Source of the DNA: Elusimicrobiaceae bacterium | GTDB taxonomy: Bacteria; Elusimicrobiota; Elusimicrobia; Elusimicrobiales; Elusimicrobiaceae | DNA length: 64,000 nt | Assembly: GCA_016282685.1 (NCBI GenBank) | Contig: JAEELM010000025.1 | Coordinates: 1 to 64,000, forward strand | Direction: 5' to 3' | Shown here: positions 9,501 to 16,904 of the stretch, one piece after another | How positions within the stretch are numbered: the first letter of the stretch is position 1 | Layout of the letters: each line of letters begins with the position of its first letter | Notes under the pieces: generated by a model | Told to the model about the DNA's origin: nothing | Databases searched by the model: none | Seen by the model: only the letters and a program-made list of their open reading frames with translations | Translations under genes and position numbers: made by a program

Positions 9501-11806
9501 TTAGCTACCGCCACATAACCGTTTACACGGCTTAATTCCGGTTCTACTTTTTCAACCGGGGCTGCGATAGATGCCATTTTTCCGTTGTCTTCCACGCGAA
9601 TTTCACTCATCACTTTTCCGCGTGTACACACAGCCTTTAAACCGTTCTCAAAATCAAAAATACCTGCTGCCACTGCCGCAGCATATTCCCCTAAGCTATG
9701 CCCCATTACCACATCAGGTTTAATGCCAAAGGAAGAAAGTAACCGCATCATGGCAATGTCGGCCGTCAAAACAGCCGGTTGAGTCATTTCCGTACGTTTG
9801 ATAGCAGCTTCCCGTTCGGCAATTTGCTCTTTTGTTTCACCGGGTTTACTCCACAACGTTTCGGTTAACGTTTGCCCAATAATATCTATAAGTAACCGGT
9901 CTGCTTCGTCGAACGTATCCTGTACAATTTTATACTTTGTGGCCAAATCTTTCATCATATCCACATACTGAGAACCCTGACCGGGGAACATAAAACATAC
10001 TTTTGGTTTTATCTCAGATGGGGTAAACGGATAGATTCCTTTCATCCTCAAATGCAAAGACTCGCTATTCCACACATCCTGTGTAGCAGCAATTTTCTTA
10101 AAGAAAGCAATTTTCTCTTGCAGCTTGGCCGGGTTTTCCACATTGATAGTAACTGCAAATGTTTTGGGAGCCGTAATATGATTTTTATAGGAAATACTGG
10201 GTAAATAAGTAGGATCTATTTGAACAGCAATAGAGGCTTTATCCAGAATATCCATTAATTCTTCTTTTGTAGCGGCGGAAAAAGTCAATACATCACTTTG
10301 AATTTTCTCTCCGGGAACATGAAGCGTATAACCGGAGGCATTTTCTTTTACGGAAGGCATCTCCTTCTTATTAGAAGACTGCTCTTTTTGACGCAAACTG
10401 TCATTCATTTCTTCCATAGCTACATGGAAATTCGTTCCTCCAAAGCCGAAAGCAGACACATTGGCCCGACGGATTTTTCCATCCGGCCAGGCTTCGGCTT
10501 TTGTAATCACGCGGAAAGGACATTTACTCCAGTCCACAATGGGATTTGGAGTTTCAAAATTTACAGAAGGAGGCAACACTTTATGATACAAAGCTAACGA
10601 AGTTTTAATAAGGGCTGCAATCCCGGCAGCCGCTTTGGCATGGCCGATTTGGCTTTTTACGCTTCCCAAACCGATAGTACCCGGCTTAGCATACGGCCCA
10701 AAAAGCTCTGTTAAAGCTTCCAATTCTACCGCATCTCCTACACGGGTACCTGTGCCATGGGCCTCTACCAAACCGACATCAGCCGGTGTATATTCTACCT
10801 GTTCAAAAGCTTTTTGAACGGCAATTTTTTGTCCTTTGGGATTAGGAGCGGTAATTCCTTTTCCTTTCCCGTCAGAAGATGCCCCTACAGCCCGAATCAC
10901 GGCATAAACCCGATCTCCGTCTTTTACGGCATCCGAAAGACGTTTCAGAATGACCATACCGGCTCCTTCCGCCATCACAAAGCCGTTAGCACGGGCATCA
11001 AACGGATAGGATCCTGTTTCGGACAAAGCCCCGATTTTGCAGAATTTAATATAAGCGGAGGGAGACATCATTTGGTCTACACCACCGGCAATGGCCATAT
11101 CAAAATTACCCATGCGCAACCCATTGACGGCCTGGTCAACAGCAGCCAAAGAAGTAGCGCAGGCCGCATCTACCGTAAAATTCGTACCATGCACATCAAA
11201 TACGTTCGCCACACGACCCGCAATTACATTGGCCAGTTCACCCGGCATAGAATCTTCCGTAACGGGCGTAAATTGATCCCGTACACCGGCATCTATTTCA
11301 TCAATCAATTGTTGAGCTTGTGAAGGAGCCAACGATTTAAAAGTGGGGGTTTTTTTCAAAATTTCATAGATAAAGGGGCGGTTCAAACGTGTATTAGACA
11401 TCTCGTTCTTCATTCCGCCCATAGAGTTACCAATGATAACAGCCGTACGGTTATGGTCATACTCCTTTTTATCATATCCGGAATCTTCCAATGCCATACG
11501 AGTTGTTTCTATAGCCAAATGTTGGACCGTATCCATTTGTTTGGCAATTTGCGGAGGAATACGGTATTTTAAGGAGTTAAATTTGAATGTCTCCGGAATA
11601 AATCCACCAATTTTTGAATAAAGTTTATCTTCAGCTTTGTGGTCCGGGTTATAGAAAAGTTTGTAGTCCCAATAAGAAGAGGGGATTTCGGTAATGCAAT
11701 ATTTTCCTTCTTGAATATTTTTCCAGAATTCGTCTTTATTAAGCGCCCCTGGCATGATAGCACCGATGCCAACTATAGCTATCGGTTCAAGGTTTTTATT
11801 TGTCAT
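3560..11806 (-). CDS. PUFA-synthase-like iterative megasynthase, KS-AT-KS-ACP-ACP-KR-DH
   Basis: A 2748-residue type I polyketide/fatty-acid synthase. Start chosen at the ATG at 11806, with TAGGAG six bases upstream; the frame extends 23 codons further but without a ribosome site. Domains in order: KS1 about 5-480 (DAACATS, Cys216; EAHGTGT; IGHAKAA); AT about 590-900 (FPGQGSQ; GHSLG, Ser704); KS2 about 1010-1500 (SAACAST, Cys1243; SHETYTP; GHSMG, so the Cys-His-His triad is kept although spacing and context are PfaC-like); two ACPs with Pro/Ala-rich linkers at about 1590-1810; KR about 2050-2400 (TGSGRGIG; SS...YASANDY); hot-dog DH about 2470-2748 (HAIEGTPYVP; EAAFQ). There is no enoyl reductase or thioesterase. 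Both ACPs have Thr (1626, 1751) in LGIDTVK where Ser is expected. Product probably an unsaturated lipid or polyene; unproven. Confidence 0.93.
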   Translation of the reverse strand: MTNKNLEPIAIVGIGAIMPGALNKDEFWKNIQEGKYCITEIPSSYWDYKLFYNPDHKAEDKLYSKIGGFIPETFKFNSLKYRIPPQIAKQMDTVQHLAIETTRMALEDSGYDKKEYDHNRTAVIIGNSMGGMKNEMSNTRLNRPFIYEILKKTPTFKSLAPSQAQQLIDEIDAGVRDQFTPVTEDSMPGELANVIAGRVANVFDVHGTNFTVDAACATSLAAVDQAVNGLRMGNFDMAIAGGVDQMMSPSAYIKFCKIGALSETGSYPFDARANGFVMAEGAGMVILKRLSDAVKDGDRVYAVIRAVGASSDGKGKGITAPNPKGQKIAVQKAFEQVEYTPADVGLVEAHGTGTRVGDAVELEALTELFGPYAKPGTIGLGSVKSQIGHAKAAAGIAALIKTSLALYHKVLPPSVNFETPNPIVDWSKCPFRVITKAEAWPDGKIRRANVSAFGFGGTNFHVAMEEMNDSLRQKEQSSNKKEMPSVKENASGYTLHVPGEKIQSDVLTFSAATKEELMDILDKASIAVQIDPTYLPSISYKNHITAPKTFAVTINVENPAKLQEKIAFFKKIAATQDVWNSESLHLRMKGIYPFTPSEIKPKVCFMFPGQGSQYVDMMKDLATKYKIVQDTFDEADRLLIDIIGQTLTETLWSKPGETKEQIAEREAAIKRTEMTQPAVLTADIAMMRLLSSFGIKPDVVMGHSLGEYAAAVAAGIFDFENGLKAVCTRGKVMSEIRVEDNGKMASIAAPVEKVEPELSRVNGYVAVANKNCPTQTVIAGASKSIDEAIEMFTNMGIQAVQIPVSHAFHSAIIQPAVPQYRAFLDTLTFHSPKMPITTNVTAEFYPNDPEKIKDLLVTQISHSVEWIKQLQTTYASGVRLFVECGPKRVLSALASNTLSDKKDIKVLASNHPKKGGIVEFNDLFANLISSGIHLDWKGTDMYGDSSTFNPVFVNWVKTNAPATVKALGANNQTTCTDNQAVMTEDDDMNKKSIVISGIAAGGPGSWDRIFRDGVLDEILSGRNMIEPVSAQTQQKQIDKHVEFVIKSKDGNHRIERLTSATQAIKLAAKGGAFDLEKEFGLPAKWVKSMDRSFQLAIAAGMLALKDAGIPLVLYYKPTSTGGYLPDRWGLPADMIDETGVIFTSAFPVANSMMGDLTKRVEGLLNNKTAKEVRAFCDKLIAQIADPALKMEIEQWYQDTFKDKEIEPAAFTSEFILKTIIIAHSHFCQWIRARGPATAMSAACASTAQAISIANDWIRLGRCKRVIVISADDITNDNVSEWILTAFLASGAATTEADVTKAALPFDRRRNGMIVGMGAVSLIVEEESEVTKRGMKPLAKLLSTEIANSGFHVTRLDVGHVAQVMNRLVTRAEKDYGLNRSDIAKQLVFISHETYTPARGGSASAEAYALKSTFGADVSKVIVSNTKGFTGHSMGAGLEDAIAVRCLNTGLVPPIANFKEADPELEGITLSKGGHYDFKYALRLAAGFGSQIGMTLLEKAWQEGEPRIADVAKHTQWLKDISGQQDPILEVVQNTLRIKDNYRHGVKPSLVMEGSQAFVDKVNVAHAAAQPVSAPVVTPAPVAPKAVVLDEASVTKEIVKMVAEKTGYPEDMLELDLDMEADLGIDTVKQAELFASMREYYGIAQQEGIQLKDYPTIRHCIKFVLANAGQPAATPVAQPAPAAPSAPVMPTPVAQPAPTPVVTPAPVAPKAVVLDETSVTKEIVKMVAEKTGYPEDMLELDLDMEADLGIDTVKQAELFASMREHYGIAQQEGIQLKDYPTIRHCIKFVLANAGQSAATPVAQPAPVAPSAPVMPTPVAQPAPTPVVTPAPVTPATVTAPVAQNAMAERVSGPQADALVTNPTAPIEKRESLAERPEREGYQGEHCHEKKLRYVTTVIEAPLAERENRRLSKDRTVLLFADNSQLIKAYQEEFKELGVKYHVFTTLKTRSKNTTIMNWESYEETESALKAYAAEDPNIQGIVYLLGANVKKFDKKLSVHNELTKYVMPLFIALHVFEKGLSNRADADTFFAVNTKTDGTFGYTTKEEFNPIVGALDGATTCFRKDVYERTGAISKLMDFEPTTTPDEMAQKTMDEVLHGDMRLMVGTRGGIRSTILSLPVRLDRSVKKFDLAGKTVIFTGSGRGIGAMLSQKIAAQYHSKIIILDIIEIQEKTPLWARMNETELAALKKQIWEDLKADTTQKATPVLLERAFGRVKDSITLYNNLQKLRDLGSEVEYYHCDVTNAAMVKEVCTKIKAKNGRVDGLIHFAGLERSKLIYDKDPAEYYRIFDVKATSFGTFLANNIVRDNGFFAFASSIAGKYGNLGQSDYASANDYLAKSAFSLTNQGYRAISIAMSAYKNVGMGVRAGVETFLRSNGVDFVDPEDGMQIFLDEIVYGNVPEIILTGSLGKLDWDHQLKIDWEEAGIEPVSSDDDNTPQGGTSVPQTPVAPAPAPVAPTPKQAIDSAKATHFLGEVTSLQKGTEIHSGKEFNLESDPYLADHAIEGTPYVPGVMGIETFMETATALTGHVPQGLKNVHFYLPIKLLRNRPQAVRVIGKVDGNSTQMEIESDFINSKGIKMGNTRRHFTAQTLEGFTSTWDSVKADAMAGINGVMTVTKEEIYQKYFHGPSFQVLAGILHVDNQVSLAQYHTTPRPQWPNGPRPLLANPMLIEAAFQCCGFQDMTIARKMTLPDGISEVAVLKNQEPPAQLFLYGVNKGETADGKTLHDAYVFDEQGNVWVEIHGYQAIGQ
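6314..7063 (-). repeat. Tandem 375-base direct repeat encoding the two ACP-linker units
   Basis: Two nearly identical copies (6314-6688 and 6689-7063) each encode one carrier-protein domain plus its Pro/Ala/Thr-rich linker (125 residues). Only scattered substitutions separate them, and the linker start recurs a third time from 7064 in more diverged form. The Thr codons of the carrier sites are exactly 375 bases apart (6931 and 6556). Near-identity suggests recent duplication or ongoing gene conversion; copy number could vary between strains, as in PUFA synthases. Confidence 0.9.
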
Positions 11807-11991
11807 TGTATCTCCTAGCGTATGGGTCCTTTTCATACGTATATAGATATATTTTAGGAAATTTTGCCCTTGCAAAACAAATTTTGAAAAAAATTTTCCC
11901 GAAAAAACTTGACAAAATTTATTTTGCTTGTTCCCTTTTTTGTTTTTTAAAGAGCTTCTTTATAAAATCGCCTCCGTTTTTAAAAACAAAA

Positions 11992-12021
11992 AAATGCAAA
12001 AACAAAAGCGTTTTTGCATTT
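11992..12021 (-). terminator. Rho-independent terminator after the 148-residue coiled-coil gene
   Basis: A 12-bp stem (11992-12003 with 12010-12021, loop of six) reads on the minus strand into a T-rich tract. It follows the stop at 12054. The remaining 185 bases to the megasynthase ATG hold no gene, only a very AT-rich leader without an obvious -35/-10 pair. Confidence 0.7.
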
Positions 12022-12053
12022 AAACTTTAAAAACAAGAGCCCTCTTTTCTTTT

Positions 12054-12500
12054 TTAATTGCCGGAATGCGATTCTTCTTCTCCCTTGATATGCTCCAGTT
12101 CATCAATTACACGTAATAAAGTAGGCTGTAATTTATTAATATATTCCTGCTCAAAAGTGCTCATGCGTTGTTCCAAACGAGCCATTTGCTTGGCAATGTC
12201 CACTTGGGTTTTATTGGTAGCAGATTTAAACTCTGCCAATTGATAATGAAAGGAGCGAACTTGCTCTTTTATATCTTCCATCTCCAGTAAAGTATCGCTA
12301 GAGGCGCTTTGCAGTACCGAAACACGTGGTTTAAAACCGGTGTTGGAATTGGTCGTCACAGTTACGGGCGATTCTTCTTCCTCATCCTGTTCAGCAAACT
12401 GCTCATCAGCCACAATTTCACGGTATTTTGCTATAAATACAAACAGCAAAACAAAACACACAACAAAACCTATTATATGCCACATGATCATGTTTTCCAT
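12054..12500 (-). CDS. Membrane-anchored coiled-coil protein, function unknown
   Basis: 148 residues. A single N-terminal membrane segment (about 8-24) is followed by an acidic stretch, a Ser/Thr linker and, from about residue 70, a long helical region with heptad-like spacing likely to form a coiled coil facing the cytoplasm. It resembles small membrane-tethered coiled-coil proteins in general but I recognise no family. The ATG at 12500 has no Shine-Dalgarno; TAAAAT ends six bases before it, so the mRNA is probably leaderless. Single-gene unit bounded by the terminator at 11992-12021. Confidence 0.75.
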   Translation of the reverse strand: MENMIMWHIIGFVVCFVLLFVFIAKYREIVADEQFAEQDEEEESPVTVTTNSNTGFKPRVSVLQSASSDTLLEMEDIKEQVRSFHYQLAEFKSATNKTQVDIAKQMARLEQRMSTFEQEYINKLQPTLLRVIDELEHIKGEEESHSGN

Positions 12501-12506
12501 AGCCTG

Positions 12507-12512
12507 ATTTTA
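12507..12512 (-). promoter_or_regulatory. -10 box placing transcription start at the ATG (leaderless)
   Basis: TGATAAAAT on the minus strand is an extended -10 (TG-n-TAAAAT) ending six bases before the ATG at 12500. TTGTTA lies 18 bases further upstream. No ribosome site fits between. Confidence 0.5.
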
Positions 12513-12592
12513 TCATTTTTTAGACTTTTTTAACAACGAATTTGAACTTTTTGCTACCAGCACACATAAAAGAGGGGACCATCCCACTCTTT

Positions 12593-12784
12593 TTATTTTT
12601 TTCGAATAATACTTTTATGCGTTACTACTATAAAGCAAGAAGCAAAAACCAGCAGCGCAACCGTTATACAAACAATACCTCTCCACAAAATGGAGGAAGG
12701 TAAGGGGCATAACCAATAGAAAAGTCCGTAAATAATAAGAAAGGAAAGAATTCCCGTCAAAGTGAATTTAAACTGTAATTTCAT
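12593..12784 (-). CDS. Small two-helix membrane protein
   Basis: 63 residues with two hydrophobic segments (about 8-26 and 35-55) and basic ends. Its ATG overlaps the stop of the aspartokinase gene (ATGA, 12781-12784), so it is translationally coupled to it. No family recognised. The tight coupling is the main reason to believe it is a real gene; the downstream 90 bases are empty. Confidence 0.6.
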   Translation of the reverse strand: MKLQFKFTLTGILSFLIIYGLFYWLCPLPSSILWRGIVCITVALLVFASCFIVVTHKSIIRKK

Positions 12785-13509
12785 TTAATAACCGTCCCTG
12801 TTTTCCCTGTCTGATAATAAACAATACGTATTTCAATTCCTTTTTCCTTTGCCAAACATACAGCATCCGGATGCAACACACTCGCCCCGTTAAGAGCCAA
12901 CTTATACATCTCATCAAAATCCAGCACTTCATAGCGTTGGGCCTTGAGGTTTTTATTTGGATCATCCGAATAAACTCCGTCTACATCTTTTACCATTTCC
13001 ACATGGTCGGCCCCCAATTGGGTAGCTAAAAAAACGGCAGATACGTCTGATCCACCTCGTTTTAAAGTGGTAATTTCTTTATTTTCCCCTATTCCCTGAA
13101 AGCCTGCCACGATAGGAACGTTCCCCTGGGAAATTTCTTTTTTAAGCCGATCCCCTTTAAGTGTCAAAATATCAGCCCCCGTATGGGAAGAGGTAGTAAT
13201 TAAGCCAATCTGAGACCCTGTTAAAGATACAGAAGGCACCCCCATGGCCCGAAGCGCAATGGATAACAACGCAACACTTACCCGTTCTCCGGTAGTAACC
13301 AACATGTCCAGCTCTCGACGATCAGGATTGGGGGTTAAACTGTAAGCGTGATCCAATAATACATCTGTTAAATTTCCATTAGCAGAAGCTACAACAACGG
13401 GAATAAACCCTGCATCATAACGGGATTTTACCAACTCAGCCGCCATTACCAACTTTTGCTTGTTGGCTAATGTATTTCCCCCAAATTTCAAAATACATGT
13501 TTTGGTCAT
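12781..13509 (-). CDS. Aspartate kinase catalytic domain lacking the ACT regulatory region
   Basis: Phosphorylates aspartate, the first step to lysine, threonine, methionine and diaminopimelate. Amino-acid-kinase fold landmarks are present: KFGGNT at 8-13 (usually KFGGTS), TTGERVS, TTLKRGGSD and DVDGVYSDDP. The chain stops after the kinase domain at about 242 residues, whereas ordinary monofunctional enzymes are about 400 because of two C-terminal ACT domains that sense lysine or threonine. A GTG at 13521 would also give an in-frame start, but the ATG at 13509, two bases after the deformylase stop, is more natural. Lacking ACT domains it should not be feedback-inhibited unless a separate subunit does so; a free tandem ACT protein is encoded at 16905-17309. 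Confidence 0.85.
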   Translation of the reverse strand: MTKTCILKFGGNTLANKQKLVMAAELVKSRYDAGFIPVVVASANGNLTDVLLDHAYSLTPNPDRRELDMLVTTGERVSVALLSIALRAMGVPSVSLTGSQIGLITTSSHTGADILTLKGDRLKKEISQGNVPIVAGFQGIGENKEITTLKRGGSDVSAVFLATQLGADHVEMVKDVDGVYSDDPNKNLKAQRYEVLDFDEMYKLALNGASVLHPDAVCLAKEKGIEIRIVYYQTGKTGTVIK

Positions 13510-13511
13510 GA

Positions 13512-14036
13512 TTAATTCCACTTAGAGCGTAATTTTTTAATGGCTTTTTTTATTTCCGGCTTTAAAGTCGGGTCTAACAGATCAATAAAAAGCTTACCGT
13601 CTAAATGATCCACTTCATGTTGGAAAGCCTTGGCCAGCAACCCACGGGCTCTTTTAACCTGTTCCACCCCGTTTTCATCTATATATTGGATAGTAACATC
13701 CGTGGCACGTTTTACCTCTGCCCACAACCCCGGCAAAGAAAGGCATCCCTCTTCTTCTATTTTTTCGCCACGCATAGAGAGAATTTTAGGGTTAATAATC
13801 ACATAACGTTTCAATGGGGCATTTTCTTCGTCAGATTCCGGAATTAAAATCAATGCCATGCGGTAATCCAACCCAATTTGATTGGCGGCCAAACCCACAC
13901 CGCGAACGGCCAAACAGGTTTCCTCCATGTCCTTCAATAATTGAGGAAGTTTGGGAGCCAGTTCTTTATAATCTACCGGTTTCAATTTCTGCCGAAGGAT
14001 ACTTTCCCCGTACTTTGTAACGCGCAATATAGACAT
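13512..14036 (-). CDS. def: Peptide deformylase
   Basis: Removes the formyl group from the initiator Met of nascent proteins. The 174-residue chain has all three motifs: GVGLAANQIG (46-55), EEGCLS (95-100, metal ligand Cys98) and HEVDH (140-144, ligands His140 and His144, catalytic Glu141). Normal length. The ATG has no Shine-Dalgarno, and TACAAT ends exactly six bases upstream, overlapping the stop of the preceding EIIA-like gene, so an internal leaderless start is likely. The aspartokinase gene follows two bases later. Confidence 0.96.
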   Translation of the reverse strand: MSILRVTKYGESILRQKLKPVDYKELAPKLPQLLKDMEETCLAVRGVGLAANQIGLDYRMALILIPESDEENAPLKRYVIINPKILSMRGEKIEEEGCLSLPGLWAEVKRATDVTIQYIDENGVEQVKRARGLLAKAFQHEVDHLDGKLFIDLLDPTLKPEIKKAIKKLRSKWN

Positions 14037-14042
14037 ATTTTT

Positions 14043-14048
14043 ATTGTA
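14043..14048 (-). promoter_or_regulatory. -10 box of def, adjoining the upstream stop codon
   Basis: TGATACAAT on the minus strand: the TGA is the stop codon of the EIIA-like gene and also the TG-n of an extended -10. TACAAT ends six bases before the def ATG at 14036. Confidence 0.45.
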
Positions 14049-14567
14049 TCATATTCCTTTTTGTTTAAAATATTCAACCACGCGGGCAGGCGTTTTGGCG
14101 GCTGCTAATTGAACAATACAATCATGAGTAAATGTTTTTGTAACTAGCGAAAGCAATTGGAGATGGGAAGCAAAAAAGGCCGGGTTATCCGGAGACATAA
14201 ATAAAAACATTGCTTGGATCTTCCTATTCTCTGAAAAGATAACCGGATTTTCAAATAACGCCAAAGCTACTTTGAACTCATCCAATCCTTCTATTCGTGC
14301 GTGTGGAATAGCCAACCCCGTATTGAGCACCGTACTGACACTTTCTTCCCGTTTACATATGTGCATAGCCCAGTCCGTTATCTCCTGTGAATCTGCTGAC
14401 GGACAAGCTATGCGAACTAAGTTTTTGAACAATTCTTTTTTAGATGGTATCTCTGACAAGAATACAACTTTATTCGCCGATAATAATTTTGCTAAGCGTA
14501 AAGGATGCTCATGCGGTAATTGGGTCATTGGTTTATGGTACAAAATAACTACTCTTTCCGCAAACAA
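14049..14567 (-). CDS. PTS EIIA-like protein (PtsN/fructose-type)
   Basis: A phosphotransferase EIIA domain of the nitrogen/fructose type: GLAIPHAR holds the phosphorylatable His, and MFLFMSPDN and the C-terminal helix fit the fold. Such orphan EIIA proteins usually act in regulation rather than sugar uptake; no HPr, EI or EIIBC is in this window. Start uncertain: TTG at 14567 has GAGGAAAG upstream, while ATG at 14528 has no ribosome site; both precede the conserved domain. It is divergent from the nuclease gene at 14605, separated by 37 bases, and lies upstream of def. Confidence 0.85.
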   Translation of the reverse strand: MFAERVVILYHKPMTQLPHEHPLRLAKLLSANKVVFLSEIPSKKELFKNLVRIACPSADSQEITDWAMHICKREESVSTVLNTGLAIPHARIEGLDEFKVALALFENPVIFSENRKIQAMFLFMSPDNPAFFASHLQLLSLVTKTFTHDCIVQLAAAKTPARVVEYFKQKGI

Positions 14568-14604
14568 AGGGTTTCTTTCCTCTTATAAAAAAGATAGAAT
14601 TAGA

Positions 14605-16098
14605 ATGATGAACGATTCCGACTTGCAACAACTCTTTAATACTTTTTCTCAAGAACGCATCCCCGACAAACGGGATTTTAATGCTTCTAAGATGTTTTCC
14701 TTATTGGAAGAACCATTTAGCATTTGGTGTTTTTTTCATGCTCCTCGAGAAGAAGCCGTCATGGAGCAAAACCGTTACGAAAATTTAAAAATCCGCACAG
14801 ACCGGCATACAAGGGATGAATGGATTAAACAATCTTTCCCGGAAGTAGTATTTATAAACGGAGAAACGGAAGCAGACCGATTTAAAAATACTTTGGCAGC
14901 TATGGCAAAAGGGGAACAGGCCATTGCCAACTGTATTTTGTGGAATCTACCGGAAAATGTTTACGGTAGTGTCAATTTACTGGTTAGAAACAACAATCAC
15001 TCTTCTATTTTCGGTGATTATCATTACCAAGTTTATCAATTCAAACGAGCGCACGATTTAAAAGAACATTATGCTTTGCAAGTAAGTCTTACTACTCGCA
15101 TCTTAGGGGAAATTCAAGCCTTTTTTCCACCAACTACGCGTGTGCTTCTCAAAAACGACACGGTGGATTTAAACTATAAAGATTACGAACCCCGGCTACT
15201 GCAAGAATTATATTTTTGGCGCAATATCCGCGACGGGAAGGCCAAACCCGAGGCCCATAAACCCCCCAAAGCGGCCAGCTCCCCCTGGAGAGTATATGCC
15301 AATAAAATGGTAACTCAAAGTAAAGATCTATTGATGTTACCTCACCTCAACAGAGAAATGCGCCAATGCCTTAAAATCAACGGCATGTTTACAACAGATG
15401 ATGTTGCCCATTGCTCCTTAGACAAATTGCAGACTATTTTGGAAGAACCCTACGCTTCCGAAACCTATTACAATGCTTTGGCTTATTTGCACAATAAACC
15501 TGTTTTGCGCGAAAAAGGGCATTTCCCTCCCCCTGTCAAGAAATATAACTTATATTTCGATTTCGAGGCCACCGAAACGTTTACCAAAGACAACAAATCT
15601 TTTGTTTATTTAATCGGTATTTGGGATAAAGAAAAGGATAAATACATCAGTTTTGTAGCCAAATCGCCGGAAGAAGAAATTACAATTTTTGAGCAATTCT
15701 ACAATTATGTACAAGATTTTGAACATACTGCTTTGTACCATTGGACCGATTTCGAAGTGCGAAAAATGAAAAAATTGCAATCGACCCAACCACAAGCTGC
15801 CGAAAAATTAGAAAAACTTTGTTCTATTTGCTACGACTTAAAAGTAGCCGTCAATAACGCTTTCTATTTGCCAGCCCCCAGTTTCTCATTAAAAGCGGCC
15901 GCTCCGGCCTTTGGATTTAATTGGAGACAAGACGATTGCGGGGCCATGGACAGCATGGTCTATTTTGTAAATTGGTTGCGAACTGGCAACGAAGATTTGC
16001 TTAAAAAAGTATTGATGTATAATGAAGATGATTGCAAAGCCATGTGGGTATTGGAAGATGCTCTTAAAAAGGCAGATGTACTGGAAATAAAAAAATGA
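14605..16098 (+). CDS. TM0106-family RecB-like nuclease with RNase H-like C-terminal domain
   Basis: About 497 residues. The C-terminal third carries DEDD-exonuclease-type motifs: YFDFEATE (about 325), YHWTDFE (about 385) and a late YNEDDCKAM (about 475), as in the TM0106/YprB group of putative nucleases; the N-terminal half matches the RecB-like part of that family, and a helix-hairpin-like segment (CLKINGMFTTDDVA) lies between. The substrate is unknown. The frame is open back to 14272 but that would overlap the opposite-strand EIIA gene; the two ATGs at 14605 and 14608 follow TAGAAT, seven bases before the second. Stop overlaps the next ATG (ATGA). Confidence 0.8.
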   Translation: MMNDSDLQQLFNTFSQERIPDKRDFNASKMFSLLEEPFSIWCFFHAPREEAVMEQNRYENLKIRTDRHTRDEWIKQSFPEVVFINGETEADRFKNTLAAMAKGEQAIANCILWNLPENVYGSVNLLVRNNNHSSIFGDYHYQVYQFKRAHDLKEHYALQVSLTTRILGEIQAFFPPTTRVLLKNDTVDLNYKDYEPRLLQELYFWRNIRDGKAKPEAHKPPKAASSPWRVYANKMVTQSKDLLMLPHLNREMRQCLKINGMFTTDDVAHCSLDKLQTILEEPYASETYYNALAYLHNKPVLREKGHFPPPVKKYNLYFDFEATETFTKDNKSFVYLIGIWDKEKDKYISFVAKSPEEEITIFEQFYNYVQDFEHTALYHWTDFEVRKMKKLQSTQPQAAEKLEKLCSICYDLKVAVNNAFYLPAPSFSLKAAAPAFGFNWRQDDCGAMDSMVYFVNWLRTGNEDLLKKVLMYNEDDCKAMWVLEDALKKADVLEIKK

Positions 16099-16877
16099 AA
16101 AAAGAAAAAGCTGTTTTAATACAATGTTTGGAAAGTGCCGCCCGCGTAGTACGTCGGCATTTTGGCAAAGTGGGATATGAATTGAAATCCAAAGCCAACT
16201 TGGTAACAAAAGCAGATGTGGAAAGCCAACGCACTATTTTAAAAATTATTCAAAAAAATTTTCCGCAACATGGCTTCCTTGCCGAAGAAGAAAACGCTCA
16301 AAAACCAAAAGAATATACCTGGGTTATTGATCCGATTGACGGTACTACCAACTTCGCCCATACTTTTCCGCAATGTAGCATTTCCATTGCTTTATTTCAC
16401 AAAAGCAAACCTGTTTTGGGCGGTGTAATCAATCCTATCACAAAGGAGTTGTTCTTAGCAGAAAAAGGAAAAGGGGCCACATTAAACGGGAAAAGGATTC
16501 ATGTGTCCCATGTAAACCGCATAGAAAATTCTTTGTTAGTGACCGGCTTTCCTTACAACCGTTATCACCGCATGCCGGAATTATTGGACCGATTTGGTAA
16601 ATTTTTGCTGGCTTGCCATGATGTGCGCCGTCTAGGTTCAGCTGCGTTAGATTTATGTTGGGTTGCTGCCGGACGTATCGACGGTTATTGGGAAGATAAT
16701 CTTCATCCTTGGGATGTGGGAGCAGGCTTTCTTATCTTGCAAGAAGCTGGCGGGAAAATAACAGATTACGATGGAAAACCTTATAAAAAAATAAATGAAT
16801 ACGGCAAAACTCTATTGGCCAGCAACGGGAAAATACATAAGCAATTATTATGCATTGCAAAATCTCATAAAAATTAG
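16095..16877 (+). CDS. suhB: Inositol monophosphatase family protein (SuhB type)
   Basis: A Mg-dependent, Li-sensitive-type phosphatase. Motifs in 260 residues: EEEN (about 61), the metal-binding IDPIDGTTNF (about 79-88) and HPWDVGAG (about 203-210). Full length. Translationally coupled to the preceding nuclease by ATGA overlap. Members hydrolyse inositol phosphates or other sugar phosphates, and some act with Nus factors in rRNA antitermination; sequence alone does not decide which. Confidence 0.92.
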   Translation: MKKEKAVLIQCLESAARVVRRHFGKVGYELKSKANLVTKADVESQRTILKIIQKNFPQHGFLAEEENAQKPKEYTWVIDPIDGTTNFAHTFPQCSISIALFHKSKPVLGGVINPITKELFLAEKGKGATLNGKRIHVSHVNRIENSLLVTGFPYNRYHRMPELLDRFGKFLLACHDVRRLGSAALDLCWVAAGRIDGYWEDNLHPWDVGAGFLILQEAGGKITDYDGKPYKKINEYGKTLLASNGKIHKQLLCIAKSHKN

Positions 16878-16904
16878 TTATGCTATCATTAGCGGGAGGC
16901 AATT

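Noticed and set aside
3845-11323. Many plus-strand open frames of 60-188 codons opposite the megasynthase
   Set aside because: They are antisense shadows with no ribosome sites and no protein-like composition.
11909-11930. Plus-strand promoter starting with TTGACA upstream of the megasynthase
   Set aside because: No -10 at a suitable distance and no plus-strand gene follows.
14272-14604. N-terminal extension of the RecB-like nuclease
   Set aside because: It would lie entirely antisense to the EIIA-like gene and lacks a ribosome site; the family domain begins after 14605.
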